DNA from: Frankia sp. RB7
GTDB lineage: Bacteria; Pseudomonadota; Alphaproteobacteria; Rhizobiales; Xanthobacteraceae
Assembly (NCBI GenBank): GCA_030403585.1
Contig: JAUEPE010000053.1
Coordinates: 1 to 46,839 of the forward strand
Direction of reading: 5' to 3'
DNA: 46,839 bases
Made by a program: the position numbers and the translations under genes. Below the pieces are notes generated by a model that was not told the DNA's origin, ran no database searches, and saw only the letters and a list, made by a program, of their open reading frames with translations. Shown here piece by piece: positions 17,263 through 24,564 of this stretch; position 1 is the first letter of the stretch; each line of letters begins with the position of its first letter.

Positions 17263-17301
17263 TTGACCGCCATTAGAGTAGTCCTCTAGAGTATTACTCT
17301 A
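17263..17301 (+). promoter_or_regulatory. promoter with overlapping TetR operator
   Basis: A -35-like TTGACC at 17263-17268 and a -10-like TAGAGT at 17287-17292 (18-bp spacer). A perfect inverted repeat TAGAGTA-T-TACTCTA covers 17287-17301 and therefore the -10 and the likely start of transcription. A third half-site TAGAGTA lies at 17274-17280, and TAGAG/CTCTA forms a second, overlapping palindrome (17274-17288). This is the expected position for an autorepressing TetR protein; the gene starts 11 bp downstream. Confidence 0.65.
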
Positions 17302-17311
17302 GGAGATGGCG

Positions 17312-17923
17312 ATGTCATCCGGCGTTCGCGACGATTTATTGGCTGCGGGGCTCGCGGTGTTCGACCGGTCGGGCTTCGACGGCGCGACGGTTGCCGCGAT
17401 CCGCGCCAAGGCCCGTGCCTCCAACGGCAGCTTCTTTCATGTCTTCGGCTCCAAGAAAGAGCTCGCCGGCGCGCTGTTCCTGGAGGTGCTACGGCACTAT
17501 CACGCCGCAATGCTCGCCGCGCTCGATCAGGCGCTCGAAGCGGAGCAGGGCATCGATCGCCTGGTCCGCGCCCATCTCGACTGGGTCGTGCTGAGCCGCC
17601 GCGAGGCGCGCTATCTCTTCGAGATCTCGCGCAACGAGTGGGGTGAGGACGTCCGCGATGCCCAGCGCGCGCAGAATGCGCGGCTCGCGGAAGGCATCGA
17701 GCGCTGGCGCGCGCCGCTCATTGCGCGCGGCGAGCTTCTGCCGATGACACCGGTGATGTTCGTCAGCCAGCTCATCGGCCCCGCGCAGATATTCTGCCGC
17801 GCCTTTCTCTCCGGGCGCGATCGCGCCGATCCGCGCGCTGAAGCCGACACGCTGATCGCCTGCGCCATCCGTGCGCTGGTGCCGTCGGGGCGCATCAACA
17901 ACAGGGAAGGAGTGACGCCATGA
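17312..17923 (+). CDS. TetR/AcrR family transcriptional regulator
   Basis: A 203-residue regulator. The N-terminal helix-turn-helix is standard: LLAAGLAVFDRSGFDGATV, then IRAKARASNGSFFHVFGSKKEL. The C-terminal ligand domain is of unknown class. ATG 17312 has AGGAG at 17301-17305 with a 6-base spacer; ATG 17306 is in frame but touches the ribosome site. The stop overlaps the start of the thioesterase gene (ATGA), so the pair is an operon. With the palindromic operator just upstream, autorepression relieved by an acyl compound is a reasonable inference, since the partner gene acts on acyl thioesters. Confidence 0.9.
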   Translation: MSSGVRDDLLAAGLAVFDRSGFDGATVAAIRAKARASNGSFFHVFGSKKELAGALFLEVLRHYHAAMLAALDQALEAEQGIDRLVRAHLDWVVLSRREARYLFEISRNEWGEDVRDAQRAQNARLAEGIERWRAPLIARGELLPMTPVMFVSQLIGPAQIFCRAFLSGRDRADPRAEADTLIACAIRALVPSGRINNREGVTP

Positions 17924-18387
17924 GCAACGAAGCCGATCCCGAGTTCGCAGCCGTTGCCGAACGCATATATGCCAATGTCGGCCGGCAGGGCTTTATGAAC
18001 CTGGTCGGCGCCGAGCTGTCGGAACTGTCGCGGGGCACTTGCACGATTGCGGTCGAGCGTCGGCCGGAGCTGTTGCAACAGCACGGCTTCTTCCATGGCG
18101 GCGTCACCGCCTTCCTGGTCGACAATGCCACGACCATTGCGGCGGCGACCTCGCGCGGGCAGGCGGCCCTGACCGCGGAATACAAGCTCAATCTGCTGTC
18201 GCCGGCGGTCGGCGAAAAATTGATCTGCCGTGCCAGGGTGATCAAGCCGGGTCGTCAGGTCTCGGTGGTCGCGGCCGACGTGTTCTGCCTGATCGACGGC
18301 GTCGAGAAGCATACCGCAACGGCGCTCGCCTCGATCGCCATGCTGAGCGAGGATGTCGCGCTAAAAACGAAAAGCCCGGCTGCCTGA
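17920..18387 (+). CDS. PaaI-type hotdog thioesterase
   Basis: A 155-residue hotdog-fold protein of the PaaI/YdiI acyl-CoA thioesterase group. The characteristic block is QQHGFFHGGVTAFLVDNA, with the His-Gly-Gly turn and the catalytic Asp on the following helix; GQAALTAEYKLNLLSPAVG is the second conserved strand region. It is translationally coupled to the TetR gene. The last codons (encoding SPAA) and the stop lie inside the hairpin of the opposite-strand rplI terminator, so the two genes share 3' DNA. The natural acyl substrate cannot be told from sequence. Confidence 0.88.
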   Translation: MSNEADPEFAAVAERIYANVGRQGFMNLVGAELSELSRGTCTIAVERRPELLQQHGFFHGGVTAFLVDNATTIAAATSRGQAALTAEYKLNLLSPAVGEKLICRARVIKPGRQVSVVAADVFCLIDGVEKHTATALASIAMLSEDVALKTKSPAA

Positions 18388-18400
18388 GGCAGCCGGGCTT
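18363..18400 (-). terminator. intrinsic terminator of the rpsF-rplI operon
   Basis: A 13-bp perfect stem (AAGCCCGGCTGCC / GGCAGCCGGGCTT, 18372-18400) with a 3-base loop. Read on the minus strand it is followed by TTCGTTTTTAG, a usable U-tract, 24 bp past the rplI stop. On the plus strand the loop contains the TGA of the thioesterase gene (18385-18387). Confidence 0.82.
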
Positions 18401-18424
18401 CGCAAGCTTGCGCGAACGCGAAGC

Positions 18425-19027
18425 TTACTTCTCGGTCTCTTCCGCAGCCGGCGCGGGCTCGTCGTCCTGCTGGGCTTCCGGATCGAAGAACTCGCCGGCG
18501 GCGGCGATCGCCTCGGCGGCCGCATCGCGGTCCTCGTTGCGGGTCGAGATGTCCTCGCCGCGGTTGATGCGCTCGGCTTCGTCCTGGCTGCGCGCAACCG
18601 TGACGGAGACCTCAACCTCGACCTCGGGATGAATGGCAACGGTAATCGTGTGCTTGCCGATGGCCTTGATCGGCGCGTCGAGCTGCACCTGCGCCCGATC
18701 GAGCGTAACGCCATCGGCCTCGAAGGCGACAACCACGTCACGCACCGTGACCGAGCCGAACAGCTGGCCGGCTTCGGACGCCTGACGGATCACGATGATG
18801 TTCTTGCCCTGGATCTTCTCGGCAATCTTGGATGCCTCGCCCTTGGACGCGAGGTTGCGAGCTTCGAGATCGGCCTTCATGCCGTCGTACTTGGCGCGAT
18901 TGTCGGCGGTGGCGCGCAGCGCCTTGCCGCGCTTGAGCAGGAAATTACGGGCATAGCCGTCGCGAACCTTCACGACTTCGCCCATCTGGCCGAGCTTGCT
19001 CACGCGTTCCAGCAAAATGACTTCCAT
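18425..19027 (-). CDS. rplI: 50S ribosomal protein L9
   Basis: A 200-residue protein. The N-terminal rRNA-binding domain (MEVILLERVSKLGQMGEVV, DGYARNFLLKRGKA) and the long connecting helix are canonical. The usual bacterial length is about 150, so the last ~50 residues are an extension, acidic and Ala-rich (ending APAAEETEK); extended L9 tails are common in alphaproteobacteria. A strong AGGAG precedes ATG 19027. It is the last gene of the rpsF-rpsR-DUF2232-rplI operon and is followed by a strong terminator. Confidence 0.97.
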   Translation of the reverse strand: MEVILLERVSKLGQMGEVVKVRDGYARNFLLKRGKALRATADNRAKYDGMKADLEARNLASKGEASKIAEKIQGKNIIVIRQASEAGQLFGSVTVRDVVVAFEADGVTLDRAQVQLDAPIKAIGKHTITVAIHPEVEVEVSVTVARSQDEAERINRGEDISTRNEDRDAAAEAIAAAGEFFDPEAQQDDEPAPAAEETEK

Positions 19028-19075
19028 ATTCGTTCTCCTTTGAAGTGCTCTGGGTTTTCAGTTTTCGGGTTGGAC

Positions 19076-20044
19076 TTAAGTTGTCGGCAATGGCGGCGGT
19101 TGCCGGTTGCGCTGGAAGCGCTCGCGGAAGCCGAACACGGCGTCCGCAAGCCCAAGGGCGGTCAGCAGGATGAGGCTCACGCTGAACATGAAGACGATGG
19201 CGTAGGCGGTGGCGAGCCAAATTCCGCGATTGGCGAGGTCACGCGTGATGGTGTGCAGGACCGCAAAGCCGACCAGAGCATAGGCCATCATCAAGACGGT
19301 CGTGACGACGACGGCGAGAACGCCGGTCATTCCACTGAAGAAGCTGAAGGCAAGCGCGACACAGAGTGCCACCAGGGTCATCGGCGGCAAGCTCGTGCTG
19401 CTGAGGTCCGGCCAGGGCCGATGCAGCCGACCGGAAACAGCCGCGACCTTGGCGGCAAGCCAGAGATTCAAGGTGAGCGTCGCCATCTGCGATGCGGCGA
19501 CCAGAACCGGAATGACCGCGACCATCAGGCCGACGCGGGGATCACTCTCCGTAACGGTCGTCTCGCTCACCAGTGAAAGAATTTTGGCGAAGCCGCGGCG
19601 CATCGCATCGCTGATGGCCGACGCATCGCTTCCCAGCGAATACAGCGATCCCGCGGTCAGCAGCGTCGCCAGCGCCGCAATCCAGAGCAGGATACGTCCA
19701 AGCGGATACCATTCGACCTGGGGCGAAGCCGTATCCGAGCCCGCGATGCCGCTAGCAACGGGTCTTCCCAGCATGGCGAGATGGCCAAGCCACCAGGCCG
19801 GCAGCGCGAATGCGAGACCGTAGCCGAGGGCGAGGGGCGGGCTGAGCGCGCCGGCGATGACGAGCGTCGCGACGACGCCACCGAGTGCGCCGCAGAGCGG
19901 TCCCCAGGCGATCGCGGCAAGCATCAGGGGCAGCGGAGCGAGGTAAACCAGGACAAGCGAGATCAGCGCGCCCGAGACGATCGAGGCGAACATCAGGGCC
20001 GACGCAGCGCCGGCGATCAGGGCTATCAGTCCAAATACCATCAT
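19076..20044 (-). CDS. DUF2232 (YybS-like) multipass membrane protein
   Basis: A 322-residue membrane protein with about eight hydrophobic segments, beginning MMVFGLIALIAGAASALM. Proteins of this family sit between rpsR and rplI in many bacteria, which is exactly the position here; the function is not established. The open frame extends 15 residues upstream, but the ATG pair at 20044/20041 follows GGGAG and starts just before the first helix. The Gly-rich, short-helix pattern is reminiscent of small-molecule transport S-components, which is only an impression. Confidence 0.83.
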   Translation of the reverse strand: MMVFGLIALIAGAASALMFASIVSGALISLVLVYLAPLPLMLAAIAWGPLCGALGGVVATLVIAGALSPPLALGYGLAFALPAWWLGHLAMLGRPVASGIAGSDTASPQVEWYPLGRILLWIAALATLLTAGSLYSLGSDASAISDAMRRGFAKILSLVSETTVTESDPRVGLMVAVIPVLVAASQMATLTLNLWLAAKVAAVSGRLHRPWPDLSSTSLPPMTLVALCVALAFSFFSGMTGVLAVVVTTVLMMAYALVGFAVLHTITRDLANRGIWLATAYAIVFMFSVSLILLTALGLADAVFGFRERFQRNRQPPPLPTT

Positions 20045-20172
20045 CAGCTGTCCCGCTCCCTTCGAGCGGTTAGAGGCGCTTTGCCCCAACCATCGGCGAC
20101 CGGACGACCCGGAAGCCTTATGAGTTCAGAAAGTCGCGACCGGCGGCGTGATCGCCGCCGGTCGAATTCGTC

Positions 20173-20412
20173 TTAGCGAATGACGTAGGGCAGCAGGCCC
20201 AGGAACCGCGCGCGCTTGATGGCGCGGGCGAGCTCACGCTGCTTCTTCGCGGACACCGCGGTGATGCGGCTCGGCACGATCTTGCCGCGCTCGGAGACGT
20301 AACGCATCAGCAGCTTGGAGTCCTTGTAGTCGATCTTCGGAGCATTCGCGCCCGTGAACGGGCAGCTCTTGCGGCGACGGAAAAACGGACGGCGTGCACC
20401 AGCTTCAGCCAT
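20173..20412 (-). CDS. rpsR: 30S ribosomal protein S18
   Basis: A 79-residue protein with the full S18 pattern: RRPFFRRRKSCPFTG at the N-terminus, IDYKDSKLLMRYVSERGKI, and the basic C-terminal helix RELARAIKRARFLGLLPY. The CPFTG cysteine is kept, but there is no second Cys for a zinc site. It starts 5 bp after the rpsF stop. S18 binds S6 as a heterodimer on the 30S platform, which fits co-translation. Confidence 0.97.
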   Translation of the reverse strand: MAEAGARRPFFRRRKSCPFTGANAPKIDYKDSKLLMRYVSERGKIVPSRITAVSAKKQRELARAIKRARFLGLLPYVIR

Positions 20413-20417
20413 TGATC

Positions 20418-20921
20418 TTACTCCGCATCCGTCGTGGTGGTTTCAGCTTCGTCGCGCGGACGGCGCGGGCCGCGATCGCCGCGGAAGCCGCCACCATCAC
20501 GATCGCCACCACGGAAACCGCCTTCGCGGTCGCCACGGAAGCCGCCGCCTTCACGATCGCGGAAGCCGCCGCCACGGTCGTCACGCTCGCGATCGCGGTC
20601 GGCCTTGCGCATCATCGCAGACGGACCTTCCTCGAGCTCTTCGACGCGGACGCTGAGATAGCGGATCACGTCTTCGCTGATGCGCTCCTGGCGCTCGATC
20701 TCGGCGATCGCCGCGGAAGGCGCGTCGATGTTGAGCAGCACGAAGTGCGCCTTGCGGTTCTTGTTCATGCGGTAGGTGAGAGAGCGAACGCCCCAATTCT
20801 CGGTCTTGGTGACCTTGCCGCCGAGACCCTCGACGATTCCGGTCATCTGCGCAGTCAGCTCTTCGACCTGCTGCGTGCTCGCGTCTTGGCGCGCGAGAAA
20901 AACATGCTCATAGAGAGCCAT
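20418..20921 (-). CDS. rpsF: 30S ribosomal protein S6 with RGG-like C-terminal tail
   Basis: A 167-residue protein. Residues 1-100 are canonical S6 (MALYEHVFLARQDAS, NWGVRSLTYRMNKNRKAHF). From about 103 the protein continues in a tail of Arg, Asp and Gly with four GGF-R units (RGGGFRD, GGGFRGD, GGFRGGD, GGGFRGD) and ends in an acidic-threonine stretch. E. coli S6 instead carries a short glutamate tail added after translation. RGG/GGF tails usually bind RNA or promote condensation, so a role beyond the ribosome is imaginable (inference). The start at ATG 20921 is fixed by the S6 N-terminus and the AAAGGA upstream; a 9-residue longer frame is discarded. Confidence 0.97.
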   Translation of the reverse strand: MALYEHVFLARQDASTQQVEELTAQMTGIVEGLGGKVTKTENWGVRSLTYRMNKNRKAHFVLLNIDAPSAAIAEIERQERISEDVIRYLSVRVEELEEGPSAMMRKADRDRERDDRGGGFRDREGGGFRGDREGGFRGGDRDGGGFRGDRGPRRPRDEAETTTTDAE

Positions 20922-21112
20922 AGTCGTCCTTTCCTCGTGTTGGCGCATTGCCCGGCGTCAAGCCCTTAAGAGACCTTCGGAAAGGACTCTGGGATTAAGC
21001 TCAGAAGGCGGAAACACGGGACGACGGGCCGACTGGCCCTGCCACACCATAATCACGAATGATTTGCTGAGACCGTCCGTTCAGCTCCCGGCCGGGGTCT
21101 GCGGATGCGCGC
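20922..21112 (-). promoter_or_regulatory. long 5' leader of the rpsF operon
   Basis: About 185 nt between the predicted transcription start (~21106) and the rpsF ATG, without a gene. It contains one strong hairpin at 20969-20990: on the minus strand AGAG-T-CCTT-TCCG-AAGG-T-CTCT, i.e. two 4-bp stems split by a T/T mismatch and capped by TCCG. S6-S18 autoregulatory leaders in other bacteria present a CCG element in a hairpin, and this one has CCG in the loop. I can only call it a candidate. Confidence 0.4.
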
Positions 21113-21140
21113 GTTATACGGATTTTAGCCGGCTTGGCAA
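21113..21140 (-). promoter_or_regulatory. promoter of the rpsF operon
   Basis: On the minus strand, -35 TTGCCA (21135-21140) and -10 TATAAC (21113-21118) with a 16-bp spacer, close to the housekeeping sigma consensus. It is the best -35/-10 pair in the region and points to rpsF. The divergent TetR promoter starts about 70 bp away. Confidence 0.6.
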
Positions 21141-21211
21141 GGTTTGCGGCCGTGTTTTTGGCCCGGATTGTCCCGGTAGGGGGTGACCGGTCCTCCCATA
21201 CCACATCCGGC

Positions 21212-21245
21212 TTGAACTATTTGTTTGTATGTCATACAAGTAAAT
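21212..21245 (+). promoter_or_regulatory. promoter and operator of the TetR-desaturase operon
   Basis: -35 TTGAAC (21212-21217), 17-bp spacer, -10 TACAAG (21235-21240). Between and over them lies an inverted repeat TTGTATG-T-CATACAA (21225-21239), which extends to 13-bp arms with two mismatches (21219-21245). A repressor bound here would block polymerase, so autorepression by the adjacent TetR protein is the natural reading. Confidence 0.72.
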
Positions 21246-21263
21246 CAGGGAGAGGATCCGATC

Positions 21264-21965
21264 GTGGAAAAGTCGGCCCAGGAGCCGTTTGAGGCGGCTG
21301 GCGACCCCAAACATGCCGCACGGGCGACCCGCTCGGCCGGCCGCAAGATGCGGTCCCTGCTGCTGGATGCCGCCAGCCCGCTGTTTCGGGAGCGGGGGCT
21401 GTCGGGCACCGCGATCACCGATATCGCAACCGCGGCGGACGCCTTCCCGAGCCAGATCACCTATTACTTCCGCACCAAGGAGGCGCTGTTTGTCGAATGC
21501 GCCTGCCGCGAGCTCCTTTATCTGGCGCGCGCGACCGAGCAAGCGGCGTTGAAGGCGCGCATACCGCGGGAATACACCCATGCGCTCGCCGAAACCGTGA
21601 CGGCAAGCGATTCGATCGCCTTCTTCGCCGAGGCGCTGACGCTGACGCGGCGGCGACAGGATCTGGCGCCACTGGTCGAGCGCACCATCGAACGCCTGCA
21701 CAGCGAAGGCGCACGCGCTTATGCGGGCCAGGTGGCCCGCCATGGCTGGCGCTCGCTACGCGCGCCCGACGAAAGCTCGCGACGGTTCTGGGCCGTCGCC
21801 ATCGGAATCATCCTCGAAGGCTACGCCATGGGCCGCTCGCCCGAGGCACTCTGCGAAGAGATGCTGCGCGTGCTTGGCGAGCAGGCGAAATCCGCAGGCG
21901 ATACCGCGCGCCTGCGCCTCGTCGACGAGCGCGGCACATCAACGAATTCGAACGGGGAGGGGTAG
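21264..21965 (+). CDS. TetR family regulator of a fatty-acid desaturase
   Basis: About 233 residues from GTG 21264, which has GGGAGAGG eight bases upstream. The frame also opens at TTG 21225, but that falls inside the operator and is unlikely. The DNA-binding region is clear (MRSLLLDAASPLFRERG, GTAITDIATAAD, SQITYYFRTKEALF). The desaturase gene starts 3 bp after the stop. The arrangement resembles DesT-DesB of Pseudomonas aeruginosa, where a TetR protein senses the acyl-CoA saturation state and controls a desaturase. Ligand and DesT-like behaviour are inferred from context, not from binding-site residues. Confidence 0.9.
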   Translation: MEKSAQEPFEAAGDPKHAARATRSAGRKMRSLLLDAASPLFRERGLSGTAITDIATAADAFPSQITYYFRTKEALFVECACRELLYLARATEQAALKARIPREYTHALAETVTASDSIAFFAEALTLTRRRQDLAPLVERTIERLHSEGARAYAGQVARHGWRSLRAPDESSRRFWAVAIGIILEGYAMGRSPEALCEEMLRVLGEQAKSAGDTARLRLVDERGTSTNSNGEG

Positions 21966-21968
21966 GCC

Positions 21969-22994
21969 ATGACCGCGCTTCGGATGCGTGCCCGCGATTT
22001 CCTGACCGACGATCAATTGGCCGACGTGCGCCAGCGCGTGACCTGGAAGGGCGTCGCGATGATCGCCCACGCCTGGGCGCTCATCATTGGCGCAATCGCC
22101 TTGGTCGCGTGGTGGCCCAATCCGATCACCTATGTTCTCGCCGTTGCCATCATCGGCTCGCGCCAGCTGGGCTTGGCGATCCTGATGCATGACGGTGCGC
22201 ATGGCTGCCTGTCCGCGGACGAGAAGACCAATCTGACGCTGAGCCAGTGGTTCTGCGCCTATCCGCTGTTTGCCGAGACGCGCAGCTATCGGCGCTATCA
22301 CCTGCAGCATCATGCACGCACGCAGCAGGAGGATGATCCTGATCTGGTGCTGTCGGCGCCGTTTCCGATCACCAAGCTCAGCTATCGCCGCAAGTTCATT
22401 CGCGACATCACCGGCCAGACCGGCTACCAGCAGCGCAAGGCGCAATTGCTCAACGCGCTCGGCCCGAGGGACTGGCCGTGGCGGCAGCGCGCCGCGCATT
22501 TCTGGGACAAGCTCGGCCCGCAATGCCTCGTCAACACCGCGATGTTCGCCGCGTGCGCGGCGGCCGGCGTATGGTGGGCTTATCCGCTGCTATGGCTGGT
22601 GCCGCTATTGACCTGGATGATGGTCATCACGCGCATCCGCAACATCGCCGAGCATGCCGTCGTGCCCGACAGCAGCGATCCCTTGCGCAACACCCGCACC
22701 ACGCGTGCCAATTTCCTCGAGCGTCTGTTCATCGCGCCGTATTACGTGAACTACCACCTCGAGCATCATCTGCTGTTCTACGTGCCCTGCTACAATCTGC
22801 CGAAGGTCCACCGCCTGCTCAGCGAAAGCCGGCATGCCGAGCGGATGGAGGTGCAGCCGGGCTACGCAGCGGTGCTACGGCTCGCCACCGCCAAGCCGAA
22901 CCGCGACGATCGGCCGGGGCAATTGGTCAACAATGCGCGCCGTGCGCAGGCCGGAGCCGAAGTTGGTGTCGATCAGAAGGCCGGCGGCTTCTAG
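21969..22994 (+). CDS. membrane fatty-acid desaturase
   Basis: A 341-residue di-iron membrane desaturase/hydroxylase. The three histidine boxes are complete: HDGAH at 74-78, HLQHH at 111-115, and HLEHH at 263-267. Hydrophobic segments lie at about 30-75 and 185-220. The NYHLEHHLLFYVP form of the last box is typical of the FADS-like group that includes lipid-acyl desaturases and some carotenoid-type enzymes. With its TetR partner it probably adjusts membrane unsaturation. The stop codon shares its bases with the stop of the convergent GGDEF gene (CTAG). Regioselectivity cannot be predicted. Confidence 0.92.
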   Translation: MTALRMRARDFLTDDQLADVRQRVTWKGVAMIAHAWALIIGAIALVAWWPNPITYVLAVAIIGSRQLGLAILMHDGAHGCLSADEKTNLTLSQWFCAYPLFAETRSYRRYHLQHHARTQQEDDPDLVLSAPFPITKLSYRRKFIRDITGQTGYQQRKAQLLNALGPRDWPWRQRAAHFWDKLGPQCLVNTAMFAACAAAGVWWAYPLLWLVPLLTWMMVITRIRNIAEHAVVPDSSDPLRNTRTTRANFLERLFIAPYYVNYHLEHHLLFYVPCYNLPKVHRLLSESRHAERMEVQPGYAAVLRLATAKPNRDDRPGQLVNNARRAQAGAEVGVDQKAGGF

Positions 22995-24259
22995 CAAGCC
23001 AGGGCGGGAGCTTTCGGCGCGGGGAGAAAGGCGGTCGCGTCGGGGACGAGTGTGACCGCGTCCGCCGCATTGCCATGGATCACGAAGGCGCCCTTGCCGC
23101 CGCGCTTGGCGTCGTACATTGCGCGATCGGCGGCGCTCAGCAATTCGTCGGCAGTCACGCCGTCGCGCGGCGCCGACGCGAGCCCGATGCTGGCTCCGAC
23201 GCGTGCCACCGGCGCAAACTCGAATGGCTCCGCCACACGCGCAACGATCCGTCGAGCCACTGCGGCAGCTTCGTCTTCCGTGATGTCGGGCAGCAGAATG
23301 ACGAATTCATCGCCGCCGATACGGCACACGACATCGCCATCGCGCACGCTGGCGCACAGGCGCTTCGCGACTGCGACGAGAACAGCATCACCCGTCGCAT
23401 GTCCAAACCTGTCGTTGACGCCCTTGAAGCCGTCGAGATCGACGCAGAACACGGTGAGCTTCGAGGAGGCCGACGCCGCATCCGGCCACGGGCCGTCGAG
23501 CATCTCCACGAAAAGTTTCTGGTTGAGGGCGCGATTGGGCAGACCTGTGAGCAGGTCGTGATGCGCCATCATACGATTGTTGCGCTCGGAATGGTGGAGG
23601 TCGAGCAGGATCTTGTGGTTCTCCAGCAGCAGGAAGATCATTCCCACCGTGTACACCGGGGTTTGCAGGCCGATGACAAACAGGAAGGGCACCGGCGACA
23701 GCATCGTAGCCACTGCAAACGGCAGCGTCAGGATGCAAATCAGCAGAATGCCGTAACGTGGTGTCGCGGCGTTGCGCGAAGCGATGCCGCCGACGAGATT
23801 GGCGAGGCCAATGCCGGCCATCAAGATCAGTGGCATGATGCCGGAGGCGACGCATTGATAGCAGCCGGCAGAAATCAGAACGACGGATGATAGTCCGGCC
23901 CAGACCGGTGCCACGTTCACCGGCGCCCGCCGGTCCCGCCTCGCCTTTGCGAGGGCTCGCATCATCAGGCAGATTCGCGTGCCGCCGAGGACGATCTCCG
24001 CCAACACCCAGGCATAGGCCCATGCAGCGCCGGTTAGCGCAGCTGAGAGCGACGCGATCAGCAGCGACGCCGCCACAGCCACCACCAGCGTCCTGGTCTT
24101 GTTGGTTCGCTGCTGGAGAAATTCGTTGTGGATGTCGTCCGGCTGCGGACGCGGGCCGGCGAGAAGCCAGTCGACGCCAGCCTGGAAAGAAAGCCGATGC
24201 CGCTGCGGTTGCCCGGCGGAAGCGGAAACTGTCGATGCCTGTCCGACCACGATTGCCAT
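22991..24259 (-). CDS. membrane diguanylate cyclase
   Basis: A 422-residue protein with a hydrophilic N-terminus, about six transmembrane helices (~56-212, a MASE-like region I cannot assign to a named family), a short linker, and a GGDEF domain from ~233. The active-site motif is GGDEF at 315-319 (CRIGGDEFVIL), and the inhibitory I-site is intact (RDGD at 306-309), so an active, product-inhibited c-di-GMP synthase is expected. There is no EAL domain. I start at ATG 24259 (MAIVVGQAST); a 39-residue upstream extension is low quality. The membrane region may sense a membrane or small-molecule cue. Confidence 0.9.
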   Translation of the reverse strand: MAIVVGQASTVSASAGQPQRHRLSFQAGVDWLLAGPRPQPDDIHNEFLQQRTNKTRTLVVAVAASLLIASLSAALTGAAWAYAWVLAEIVLGGTRICLMMRALAKARRDRRAPVNVAPVWAGLSSVVLISAGCYQCVASGIMPLILMAGIGLANLVGGIASRNAATPRYGILLICILTLPFAVATMLSPVPFLFVIGLQTPVYTVGMIFLLLENHKILLDLHHSERNNRMMAHHDLLTGLPNRALNQKLFVEMLDGPWPDAASASSKLTVFCVDLDGFKGVNDRFGHATGDAVLVAVAKRLCASVRDGDVVCRIGGDEFVILLPDITEDEAAAVARRIVARVAEPFEFAPVARVGASIGLASAPRDGVTADELLSAADRAMYDAKRGGKGAFVIHGNAADAVTLVPDATAFLPAPKAPALAC

Positions 24260-24564
24260 GATCGGCAACCTAGGTGGGTGGTATTTAAGGCCGCTTAAGT
24301 GATGGAACCAAGTTCCAGATAACGTAAACGCTTTATCGGCGAGCAGCGCCCCCCAGGTCCGATTGGTGCAAGGCAACTGACGACCTTTTGGGGCGCAATG
24401 GCTGCGACCGGGTCACCATGGAAAGCCTTTCGCGGCTTGACAGCGCGGCCCCGGACAGTGTCTACGGCCCCTTTCGGAGCATGGTCGGGAACCTAGGCTC
24501 GGGCCGGACGTCATCGGCTGCCGGGTTCTCGAAGCACACGGCTCGAGCGATCCAGGGAGCGCCG
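24260..24564. other. intergenic region between the diguanylate cyclase and fabD
   Basis: A 305-bp divergent region that should hold promoters for both genes. I see no convincing -35/-10 pair. A short palindrome TTAAG-GCCG-CTTAA sits at 24285-24298 near the cyclase start, and AACCTAGG occurs twice (near 24267 and 24490). An open frame runs through it into fabD but looks non-coding. Confidence 0.5.

Noticed and set aside
20418..20600. GGF/RGD-encoding DNA repeats in rpsF as a CRISPR-like or mobile repeat
   Set aside because: The periodicity is codon-level and in frame within S6; there are no spacers.
22478..23890. 470-codon frame crossing the desaturase and diguanylate cyclase
   Set aside because: Runs over two real genes in a wrong frame; composition is random-like.
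24388..24564. 59-residue N-terminal extension of FabD
   Set aside because: FabD proteins begin at the FPGQGSQ region; the extension has no similarity and a good ribosome site marks ATG 24565.
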